A stretch of 8,890 bases of DNA from NCBI GenBank assembly GCA_002391565.1, contig DGFH01000369.1, forward strand, positions 1 to 8,890. Reading direction: 5' to 3'. The DNA is from Anaerolineales bacterium UBA3905 (GTDB lineage Bacteria; Chloroflexota; Anaerolineae; Caldilineales; Caldilineaceae). The number at the start of each line of letters is the position of its first letter. The stretch's first letter is position 1. The notes beneath the pieces are model-generated. The model ran no database searches. It saw only the letters and a list, made by a program, of their open reading frames with translations, and had not been told where the DNA came from. Shown piece by piece: positions 1-5,852 of this stretch. A program made the translations under genes and the position numbers.

Positions 1-1
1 C

Positions 2-1075
2 GATCTTTGCGCTATCCTTGCCCGGCATGATGACGCCCGCACGTACTATTTTGCCGCTTTGGCGGATACGCCTGATGCAGAGCGTTTCAACCGTGCGCGT
101 CTGCACCGCAAGATTGGCAAGATTCTGGAAAACGAGCAGCGGCCACATGATCTGGTGGCAGCCCAATACCGGGCGGCCGCCGATTTGCTCGGCGCACCTG
201 ACCCGCTGGCGTCGTCTACCTGGTGGGAGGAGTGGTGCCAGCTTCAGCTTGAGCAACTCCTCTTGCTCTATTGGTGGGGACGCACCGATGACTTGGCGGC
301 GCTGATGGCATATGCCCAACCGCTGATCGAGCAACATGGGACGCCGCTGCAGTGCGCTTCCCTCTTTAACAATTTAGCGCGACAGCTTACGCTACACAAC
401 CGCTTTACCCCCTCTGATACTGTGCTCACCTATGCCCGGGCAGCACTGGAGCGAGCTTCGCAGGTGGCAGGCCCCGAATCGTGCGCTGCCTATCAGTTTG
501 CAGTTGGATTCAACCTGCTGTGGAATGGCGCGCTTGCCGAAGCGGTCGATGTACTTGACGTTGCGCTCGACACTGCGGTGGCGACGGACGACCTTATGCT
601 GCAAGCCCGCTGTCTGACCTATCTTGGGATCACGCATCGCCTGCGACAAGATACAGCGACCACTACGGCTTGCGCCCGCCGCGGGCTTGCGGTCGCTGAA
701 AAGGCCAACATGCAAGAATACGTCGGCGCCAACTGTGCCAATCTTGCCTGGGCAGCCTTGAAAGCGGACGACCTGAGCGAAGCAGAGCGGCTGCTCCAGC
801 GCGCAGTCACCACCTGGCGTCAGCATGCACGGCCCTATCCGTTTTACTGGCAGGCACTGCTGCCCTTGATCAGCCTGGCAATGACGCGTGACGCGCTAGG
901 CGAGGCGGTCGCGTATGCGCAGACACTGGTCGATTCACATCAACAGAAGCTGGCCGATCCCATTGAACCGTTGCTCCTCAACGCCATAGCGACCTGGCAG
1001 ACGCAAGATGTGGCTGGCGCTCGCCAATCATTTACCGACGCGGTGGGTCACGCGGTCGCCTTCGGCTATTTGTAG
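2..1075 (+). CDS. C-terminal TPR-like region of a large regulator/ATPase (5' partial)
   Basis: The reading frame is open from base 2 to the TAG at 1073-1075 (357 residues), so the gene enters from the left edge and its true start is not visible; internal ATG or TTG codons are not starts. The protein is an alpha-helical, Ala/Leu-rich solenoid with recurrent TPR-like helix pairs, for example NLAWAALKADDLSEAERLLQRA and the GALAEAVDVLDVALDTA stretch. A WWEEWCQLQLEQLLLLYWW block and the ending AVGHAVAFGYL resemble the C-terminal halves of large AAA/STAND ATPases found in Chloroflexota, whose N-termini often carry a BTAD/SARP, LuxR or cyclase domain. The TPR part would act as a sensing or protein-binding scaffold. 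Which effector domain is present cannot be seen. It reads toward the direct-repeat promoter 114 bp downstream, which makes a SARP/BTAD-type regulator attractive, but that is inference. Confidence 0.8.
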   Translation, partial: DLCAILARHDDARTYYFAALADTPDAERFNRARLHRKIGKILENEQRPHDLVAAQYRAAADLLGAPDPLASSTWWEEWCQLQLEQLLLLYWWGRTDDLAALMAYAQPLIEQHGTPLQCASLFNNLARQLTLHNRFTPSDTVLTYARAALERASQVAGPESCAAYQFAVGFNLLWNGALAEAVDVLDVALDTAVATDDLMLQARCLTYLGITHRLRQDTATTTACARRGLAVAEKANMQEYVGANCANLAWAALKADDLSEAERLLQRAVTTWRQHARPYPFYWQALLPLISLAMTRDALGEAVAYAQTLVDSHQQKLADPIEPLLLNAIATWQTQDVAGARQSFTDAVGHAVAFGYL

Positions 1076-1188
1076 CCTGCGTTGCGATTGTTTTATCACG
1101 CCAAGCCGCTATGACTGCACACGCGACTGTGGCGGCGGGTTGCGTCCCCTTGCTGCGGCAGTCTATTCAAACCAACCACGCCCCATCA

Positions 1189-1222
1189 TGAAGCGCGTTT
1201 GAAGCGCGCCCTCCGCTAGACT
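1189..1222 (+). promoter_or_regulatory. Direct-repeat activator site plus -10 box (promoter A)
   Basis: TGAAGCGCG occurs at 1189-1197 and again at 1200-1208, an 11-bp period. Eight bases later lies TAGACT (1217-1222), a TANNNT -10-like hexamer. No TTGACA-like -35 lies at the usual distance (about 1194-1199 reads CGCGTT), as expected when an activator replaces -35 contacts. Read as heptamers the site is TGAAGCG-CGTT-TGAAGCG, the layout known for SARP-family activators such as DnrI, ActII-ORF4 and AfsR; the heptamer agrees with TCGAGCG at five of seven positions. Counted from the heptamer, the gap to the -10 is 10 bases. The same 20-mer with the same spacing recurs at 5521. Transcription would start near 1229 and leave a leader of about 80 nt before the SnoaL-like gene. 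Confidence 0.6.
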
Positions 1223-1310
1223 CCAGCTACCGTGTGTGCAACGGGCCGTTTCCCCCGCCGGCTCGCTGCTCATCGTGTAGCTATCCGTTCAACCAAAGGA
1301 GACAGAACCC

Positions 1311-1709
1311 ATGACACCCGAAGCAATGAAAACACTAGGACGTGTTGCCATCCAGGCCTGGAACGAGGGCCGACCCGACCTGCTCGATGAAGTCTATGCG
1401 CCGAATTATCGCAATCACTTCAACGGCGAAACGCTCGACATGCTCAAGCAGAGCCTGCTGGCCACGCGGGCGGCCTTTTCCGGCTTCACGGTCACGATCG
1501 ACGACCAGATCGTCGAAGGGGACAAGGGCGTCACCCGCTGGACGGCGCGCGGCGTCCACACCGGGGAGCACCTCGGCATCCCGGCGACCGGCCGGCCGGT
1601 TGAGATCACGGGCATCAACATCGGCCGCTTTGAGAACGGCAAGATCGTCGACGAATGGGCGCGCGGGGACGATGTCGGTTTGCTGCGCCAGCTTGGCGTG
1701 CTCCCCTGA
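1311..1709 (+). CDS. SnoaL-like / ester cyclase family protein
   Basis: This 132-residue protein has the length and pattern of SnoaL-like (NTF2-fold) proteins, a family with polyketide cyclases and many uncharacterised enzymes. Visible hallmarks are AWNEGRPDLLDEVYAPNYRNH near residues 16-36, VEGDKGVTRWTARGVHTGEHLGIPATGRPV at about 68-97, the GINIGRFENGKIVDEW strand-turn at 101-116, a DD pair at 120-121 and the ending LLRQLGVLP. Family members are soluble alpha+beta barrels; in polyketide cyclases an Asp near this position acts in catalysis, and D120/D121 are candidates. The ATG at 1311 follows a clear AAGGAG (1296-1301) with a 9-base gap. It is the first gene after the direct-repeat promoter. 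The small WRG gene begins 10 bases after its stop. The substrate is unknown; no polyketide synthase is in view. Confidence 0.85.
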   Translation: MTPEAMKTLGRVAIQAWNEGRPDLLDEVYAPNYRNHFNGETLDMLKQSLLATRAAFSGFTVTIDDQIVEGDKGVTRWTARGVHTGEHLGIPATGRPVEITGINIGRFENGKIVDEWARGDDVGLLRQLGVLP

Positions 1710-1719
1710 CGCGCCGACG

Positions 1720-1947
1720 GTGTCATCAGACGCAGGCCGTGACCGTGCGCACCTGTTCATACTGCGCATGTGGACCGAAGAGCCGGCAGCCGCAGCAACT
1801 GCGTGGCGCGGCAAGGTGCAGTCGCTGCCCGACGGCGAGGCATACTACTTTCGCACGTGGGAAGGGCTGATCGCGCACCTGCAGACCATGTTGCAGGCAG
1901 GAAGCGCTGGCAATGGCAGCTCAGAAACCCAACACTGCAATCAGTAG
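1720..1947 (+). CDS. Small WRG-motif protein, copy A (hypothetical)
   Basis: This 75-residue ORF has a GTG start at 1720, or an ATG at 1672 overlapping the SnoaL-like gene; neither has a good Shine-Dalgarno, so translational coupling to the upstream gene is plausible. It encodes RAHLFILRMWTEEP, an Ala-rich spacer, then WRGKVQSLPDGEAYYFRTW and LIAHLQTML. That it is a real gene is shown by copy B at 5601-5852, which aligns without gaps over the core. Over 1798-1884 against 5700-5786 I count 12 differences in 87 bases, seven of them synonymous third-position changes in this frame. The likely fold is a small beta sheet (hydrophobic strand, WRG turn, YYF strand) with a C-terminal helix. I recall similar small proteins in Chloroflexota but no known function. 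It lies 14 bases before the hydrolase gene in the same apparent operon. Confidence 0.7.
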   Translation: MSSDAGRDRAHLFILRMWTEEPAAAATAWRGKVQSLPDGEAYYFRTWEGLIAHLQTMLQAGSAGNGSSETQHCNQ

Positions 1948-1961
1948 GATGGGGGCAAATC

Positions 1962-2822
1962 ATGTCACAATCGCACACGGTTGACCTGGATGGTGTGCGC
2001 ATCCACTACGTCGAGGCCGGGAGCGCGGCGCCGGTCCTGGTCATTGTTCATGGCATGACTGGCTCCCACGCCAGTTTCTTGCCGCTGCTGCCCGCCCTGG
2101 CGCAGCATGCTCACGTCTATGCCATCGACCTGCGCGGCCACAACCTGTCGGTACGCACGCCCGGCGCGTATCAAGTCCCGGATTACGGGCGCGATGTGGC
2201 GACCTTTCTGCGCACAGTCGTGGGCAAGCCCGCGGTCGTGGCAGGGCATTCCCTGGGTGGTCTGGTGACAGCCTGGCTGGCCGCATCCGCGCCCGACCTG
2301 GTGCAGGGCATCCTGCTCGAAGACCCGCCCTTCTATATTACCCAGCCCCCTCGCCTCCAGACGACCTTCTTCTACGGCTTCTTTGTGTTTCTGCGCGACG
2401 CGCTGCGCCAGCACCATGCGCGTGAGGGCACGCTCGAAGAAATGGTCGCCTTTGTCGGCCAGTTGCCCTTCAACGACAAACAGACGATGCTCGAAGCCCT
2501 CGGCGCAGAGATGGTGCGGCTGCGGGCGATCGAACTCCAGCGGCTGGACCCGGAAATCTTGGATCCGGCCATCGACGGCGTAATCCTGGGCAAGCACCAA
2601 CCGGACGACCTGCTGGCAAAAATCCGCTGTCCGATCCATCTGCTGGCTGCCGACGCTGACTTTGGCGGCGCCATGGATGCGCAGGATGTGCAGCACTTCA
2701 TTACAAGCGCACCGCATTGCAGCTACGCCGTGCTCAAGCAGACGGGGCATGGGATTCATGAGGAGCGACCAACAGAATATCTGCAGGCTGTGAAGCGATT
2801 CTTGGCCGAGATTGGCAAGTAG
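1962..2822 (+). CDS. Alpha/beta-fold hydrolase
   Basis: This 286-residue protein is a complete alpha/beta hydrolase. The strand-turn VLVIVHGMTGS (25-35) supplies the HG oxyanion-hole region, AIDLRGHNLS (54-63) is the usual second landmark, and AGHSLGG (94-100) is the nucleophile elbow with Ser97. The acid is probably D231 or D233 in LLAADADFGG, and the base H263 in KQTGHGIHEERP. A cap region of about 100 residues (roughly 125-220) sits between strands 6 and 7. It resembles general esterases, lactonases and MenH-like enzymes; the substrate cannot be told. The reading frame is open upstream, but I choose ATG 1962 because the first residues MSQSHTVDLDGVRIHYVEAG match the usual family start and a purine-rich AGGATGGGGG (1946-1955) precedes it. 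No signal peptide is seen, so it is likely cytoplasmic. Confidence 0.9.
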   Translation: MSQSHTVDLDGVRIHYVEAGSAAPVLVIVHGMTGSHASFLPLLPALAQHAHVYAIDLRGHNLSVRTPGAYQVPDYGRDVATFLRTVVGKPAVVAGHSLGGLVTAWLAASAPDLVQGILLEDPPFYITQPPRLQTTFFYGFFVFLRDALRQHHAREGTLEEMVAFVGQLPFNDKQTMLEALGAEMVRLRAIELQRLDPEILDPAIDGVILGKHQPDDLLAKIRCPIHLLAADADFGGAMDAQDVQHFITSAPHCSYAVLKQTGHGIHEERPTEYLQAVKRFLAEIGK

Positions 2823-2825
2823 TTG

Positions 2826-3032
2826 ATTGCAGGCGATGCGATTTTCGTTGGAGGCATCGCCCTGGATCACCTGGGCCTGAGCGTGACAAGTATGGCCGCC
2901 CTCGCGCTGCTCGATGTCAAAGGCGTGCCCCACGGCGGAATCAACTCGCCGACGCCGCTCGGCATCGCCGTGCTGGCGTTGCGAGACCCGAACAACATCC
3001 AGGTGGAGCTGACGGCGCCGCTGACTGCGTAA
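2826..3032 (+). pseudogene. Truncated VOC (glyoxalase/bleomycin-resistance fold) remnant
   Basis: The frame directly after the hydrolase stop encodes IALDHLGLSVTSMAALALLDVKGVPHG and ends in ALRDPNNIQVELTAPLTA. This matches the C-terminal half of the intact VOC protein at 8157-8558 (GLDHLSLSVASM, GVPHGDI, FRDPDNIQVELTAPLG). The N-terminal half, about 70 residues with the first metal-ligand His, is missing; the match begins only near 2833. About four residues are also lost after SMA. There is no ATG and no ribosome binding site; only a TTG at 2823 abuts the previous stop. I read it as a decayed gene fragment. A single half-VOC module acting as a dimer is possible in principle, but the missing ribosome site argues against it. 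Confidence 0.7.
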
Positions 3033-3062
3033 ACACCGACATGAATTCTGGAGGAGACTCAG

Positions 3063-3929
3063 ATGAACCTCAGCGCAATTGACCCAACTACCCTGCCCAT
3101 CGTCCCGCCGATGGATCTCGGCGAGCAAGGCTCAGCAACGGCCGGCATCAGCCGCTTTCCGATGCGCTTACGACTGACGGCTGGTTTGTTCGGGGCGCCG
3201 CGCACCGAGGCTCAGCACATCCGCTGGCATGAGGGAGTCGACCTGCTGGCGCGCACCATCAAGAATGCGCAGGGCCAGCCACAGGCCAGCCAACCGCCTG
3301 TACCGATTTTTGCGGCTTCGCCGGGCAGGGTGCTGCGCGCAGAGACCGGCCCGGCTGATCCTACCCGTGATCGCAGCGTGACCATCGTGCATGAGTTTGG
3401 CTTCTGCTACGTGACATTCTATCAGCACCTGACCAGTGTAATCGTCAAGACGAACGACTTGGTGGCCGCCGGACAACGCATCGGCGACCTGGCGCGTGGC
3501 GACAATGAGCAGCACTTGCACTTTGAAGTGCGCTACGTCGCCGATAGCACATCACTTGCCGCAAATCAGATGCTGGCCGTGGACCCGACGGTCGCGCTCT
3601 TTCAATGGGAGAACCGGCTCTTCAAGAATGCAGACGACCGGATCAACGTGGGCTGGTGCCAGATCACCCAACTGAGCGAAGTCGTGCGCGGGCGCCTGCC
3701 CTTTATCGACCTGACCGTGACGCCGCTACCGGCAGGCGTGTCTGTCCCGCTGCTCGTGCCGTTGATTGACCAGTCGCCACGCAACCTGAGCCTGATCGAC
3801 ACGCTGAAGCAGGCGTTCGTTCAGGGCAGACAGGTATCTCTCACGTGCCGGGAATCGATGTTTCTAGGTGGAGTGGTCGGGCCAGATCGGAATGCGCTGG
3901 TGATTGCCGAAGTCTTTGTCAAGAGTTGA
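3063..3929 (+). CDS. M23 (LytM-type) metallopeptidase-like protein without signal peptide
   Basis: This 288-residue protein carries the complete M23/LytM metal site: WHEGVD (H56, D60), YQHL (Y120, H122) and HLHFEV (H151, H153). In this family H-x3-D plus the second His of HxH bind zinc, and the remaining His residues take part in catalysis; the usual reaction is cleavage of peptidoglycan peptides. Between these lie PIFAASPGRVLRAE and AAGQRIGDLA, the characteristic beta turns of the LytM barrel. The C-terminal 110 residues are unassigned. What is odd is the N-terminus, MNLSAIDPTTLPIVPPMDL, with no signal peptide or membrane segment, so it may be cytosolic or reach its target by another route. 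Start ATG 3063 has a very strong GGAGGAG (3051-3057). The next gene begins 8 bases after its stop, suggesting an operon. Confidence 0.8.
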   Translation: MNLSAIDPTTLPIVPPMDLGEQGSATAGISRFPMRLRLTAGLFGAPRTEAQHIRWHEGVDLLARTIKNAQGQPQASQPPVPIFAASPGRVLRAETGPADPTRDRSVTIVHEFGFCYVTFYQHLTSVIVKTNDLVAAGQRIGDLARGDNEQHLHFEVRYVADSTSLAANQMLAVDPTVALFQWENRLFKNADDRINVGWCQITQLSEVVRGRLPFIDLTVTPLPAGVSVPLLVPLIDQSPRNLSLIDTLKQAFVQGRQVSLTCRESMFLGGVVGPDRNALVIAEVFVKS

Positions 3930-3937
3930 GCGAAGCC

Positions 3938-5491
3938 ATGACTGAACAAGTTGATATCACTCCAGACACACCAAAACGCCTCAATCCTTTCGCCTTTCCA
4001 TCAGAGACGGATCAGCGATTCATGCTCTTCATCAGTGCTGCGGTCATGTGGGTTCTCAATTGGGCTGGTTTGATCGGTGAGACGTTGACCGTAGATGTGC
4101 TCGGAGGGCAGATGACGCCGGGTTCCGCGCTTCTGTGGAAATTGGCTTTACCGGCTGTCGTGATCCTGGTTGCCGTCATGGTGTACTTGACGCATCCAGC
4201 GCGGGCGGTGCGCCGCCAAAAGCTCGCACCGTTCGACCCGGCTCAAGATGCCAGCTTCCAGCGCGAAGTCGAGCAGTTGACCACAGTGGCGGGATTGAAG
4301 ACGCCGCCGCGCATCATGCTTCGCCCCGGCAAGCGGCTTGACGGTCAGGCGTTCGGTCTGCCCAATGCCTACGATATGACTTTCCAACTCCTTGATGCGG
4401 TGACAGCAACCTATACCATCGCTGCGCCGGTTGTTACGCCGGTGACGGTGACCAACGGCCTGTTCGTCGCCGCGCTGGATTTCGGCGCGGCGGCCTTCAA
4501 CGGTGAGGCGCGTTGGCTGGAGATCAGCGTGAAGTGTGCGGGCGATCCAGGCTTCACCACCTTGACGCCGCGCCAGGCGATTGCCCCTGCCCCTTATGCG
4601 CTGGCGCTGGCCGGGCTGCGCACTCTGCAAAACGCCTCAAGCCCCAATGTGATCGGGGGATATGCGGGCAATGTCATCAGCGACACAGTTGTCGGCGGCA
4701 CCATTGGGGGTGGAGGTTCGGAGAATTCCATTAATCTTGTCACAGGCTCCTTTGCGACAATCGGCGGCGGTGACGAAAATACTGCGAACGGTGACCGGTC
4801 AACTATCGGCGGCGGGGGCTTCAACTGGGCGGCCGGTGAGAAGTCCACCATCGGCGGGGGTTTGGGCAACAGTGCGAGTGCTTATTCCTTCGTCGGTGGC
4901 GGTTCCCAAAATCGAGCGGATGGCAGCGGTTCGACCATCGGTGGAGGTTGGTTCAACGATGCAGATGGCGGCCTTTCAACCATCGGTGGTGGCACCTACA
5001 ACGACGCCGTTGGCATCCATTCAACTGTCCCTGGTGGCTCTGACGCCGTGGCGGCCCATTATGGCGAACTTGCCTATGCGAGCGGGAGATTCTGGGGCCG
5101 CAGCGGCAACGCACAGACTTCGGTCTATGTCTTGCGTGCCGAGGTTCTTTCCAACGTAACCTCAGGCGAACTCTTCCTTGACGAGCTAGCTGAACGCCTG
5201 ACCATTACCACCACGCGCACGCTGGCCTTTGACATCCTGATCGTGGCGCGCGGCACCACTGGCGAGTCCTCCGCGTGGCGCTATGAGGGCGTGATCGAAA
5301 ACAATGGCGGTGTGACGGCCTTCATCGGCACGCCCACCAAAACCACGCTCGGCGAGGACGACATCGTCTGGGACGTCGACCTGATCGCCGACGACACGAA
5401 TGATGCACTGGTGATCAAAGGATTCACCAACCAGAGCAACGACAACGTCCGCTTTGTGGCGACGGTGCGCACGGTGGAGGTGGCCTGGTAG
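3938..5491 (+). CDS. Chimeric ORF: M48-protease-like N-terminus joined to IGGG-repeat surface-type protein
   Basis: This 517-residue ORF seems to be built from two unrelated proteins. Residues 1-145 (KRLNPFAFPSETDQRF, hydrophobic segments at about 28-47 and 64-84, then THPARAVRRQKLAPFDPAQDASFQREVEQL and GQAFGLPNAY) look like the N-terminus of an M48/HtpX-type membrane protease, but the HExxH catalytic part never follows. From YDMTFQLLDA (145 on) it matches exported surface proteins: a module ending TLTPRQAIAPAPYALAL (about 209-224), seven to eight IGGG repeats (251-368), then a C-terminal domain with GRFWGRSGNAQTSVYVLR, FDILIVARG and VRFVATVRTVEVAW. The joint is in frame near base 4370. ATG 3938 is chosen as it starts the protease-like part; no good Shine-Dalgarno is visible, so coupling to the M23 gene is possible. 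It may be a natural deletion fusion or an assembly join; the product's function is unknown. Confidence 0.7.
   Translation: MTEQVDITPDTPKRLNPFAFPSETDQRFMLFISAAVMWVLNWAGLIGETLTVDVLGGQMTPGSALLWKLALPAVVILVAVMVYLTHPARAVRRQKLAPFDPAQDASFQREVEQLTTVAGLKTPPRIMLRPGKRLDGQAFGLPNAYDMTFQLLDAVTATYTIAAPVVTPVTVTNGLFVAALDFGAAAFNGEARWLEISVKCAGDPGFTTLTPRQAIAPAPYALALAGLRTLQNASSPNVIGGYAGNVISDTVVGGTIGGGGSENSINLVTGSFATIGGGDENTANGDRSTIGGGGFNWAAGEKSTIGGGLGNSASAYSFVGGGSQNRADGSGSTIGGGWFNDADGGLSTIGGGTYNDAVGIHSTVPGGSDAVAAHYGELAYASGRFWGRSGNAQTSVYVLRAEVLSNVTSGELFLDELAERLTITTTRTLAFDILIVARGTTGESSAWRYEGVIENNGGVTAFIGTPTKTTLGEDDIVWDVDLIADDTNDALVIKGFTNQSNDNVRFVATVRTVEVAW
4688..5041 (+). repeat. Tandem 15-residue IGGG repeats (YadA-head-like)
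   Basis: Within the chimeric ORF, the motif S/T-T-I-G-G-G-x-x-N-x-A-x-G recurs. The T/F-I/V pair starts at residues 255, 274, 289, 304, 318, 333, 348 and 363, giving spacings of 19, 15, 15, 14, 15, 15 and 15. The first copy is degenerate and the last reads STVPGG. The pattern of N-x-A-x-G loops between short strands resembles the left-handed beta-roll heads of trimeric adhesins and phage-fibre-like proteins. It suggests a secreted or surface stalk or head. At DNA level the copies have diverged, so this is an old array, not a recent expansion. Confidence 0.75.
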
Positions 5492-5520
5492 AGGCAGCTC
5501 ATACCACTCACATCGGTCTG

Positions 5521-5554
5521 TGAAGCGCGTTTGAAGCGCGGCATCTGCTATTGT
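5521..5554 (+). promoter_or_regulatory. Direct-repeat activator site plus -10 box (promoter B)
   Basis: The same 20-mer as promoter A is present: TGAAGCGCG at 5521-5529 and 5532-5540, again with an 11-bp period. Eight bases later lies TATTGT (5549-5554), a TANNNT hexamer at exactly the same distance as in promoter A. The 8-base gap shares five positions with site A, including GC just before the TA, and both hexamers are followed by C. Sequence outside this block is not alike, so conservation is confined to the element. There is no recognisable -35. Transcription would start near 5561, about 40 nt before the ATG of the small WRG gene. A SARP/BTAD-type activator is the best-fitting binder by known site architecture. 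Confidence 0.6.
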
Positions 5555-5600
5555 CTTGTATGCTTCGACCGTGCAATACCGACCGAACAGTGAGTGAAAG

Positions 5601-5852
5601 ATGACGGTGACAATGACACCTGTGACGGCGACGCCCACACACGCACACCCCCGCCTTTTCATGATTCGGGTTTGGCGTGAACAGGCGGGTTCACCGTCAA
5701 CTGTGTGGCGCGGCAAGGTGCAATCGCTGCCAGACGGCGAGGCATACTATTTTCACACTTGGGCGCGGCTGATTGCACACCTACAGGCAATGATGGAATC
5801 AGAGCGCAGCGGCAACCTAGATTCTGAGCCAGAGAAAGGAGACAACCCATGA
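5601..5852 (+). CDS. Small WRG-motif protein, copy B (hypothetical)
   Basis: This 83-residue protein is a paralogue of the ORF at 1720-1947. The shared core runs LFMIRVWREQ, a short spacer, WRGKVQSLPDGEAYYF, then TWARLIAHLQAMM; the ends differ freely (Thr/Pro-rich N-terminus, acidic C-terminus ending in EPEKGDNP). There are no Cys residues, no signal peptide and no membrane segment. It is the first gene after direct-repeat promoter B, and its stop overlaps the start of the NmrA-like gene as ATGA (5849-5852), a sign of translational coupling. The start ATG 5601 has a purine-rich GTGAAAG just before it; ATG 5613 is an alternative. Function is unknown. Its repeated position beside the same promoter element suggests a small partner or regulatory protein for the enzymes encoded with it. 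Confidence 0.75.
   Translation: MTVTMTPVTATPTHAHPRLFMIRVWREQAGSPSTVWRGKVQSLPDGEAYYFHTWARLIAHLQAMMESERSGNLDSEPEKGDNP

Noticed and set aside
1..6. The window begins CGATCT, which equals the last bases of the common Illumina adapter.
   Set aside because: Six bases are too few, and the reading frame of the TPR-like protein runs through them without a break.
1189..1208. The 20-bp repeats as a CRISPR array or mobile-element ends.
   Set aside because: There are only two distant copies, in the same orientation, each tied to a -10-like box upstream of a gene; no spacers, transposase or target-site duplications are seen.
1335..1814. Long minus-strand open frame opposite the SnoaL-like gene.
   Set aside because: It is a shadow of GC-rich coding sequence; the plus strand has a ribosome site and recognisable families.
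1965..3128. 387-codon minus-strand open frame opposite the hydrolase.
   Set aside because: Its translation is Gln/His/Arg-rich with no known motif, while the plus strand carries a complete hydrolase triad.
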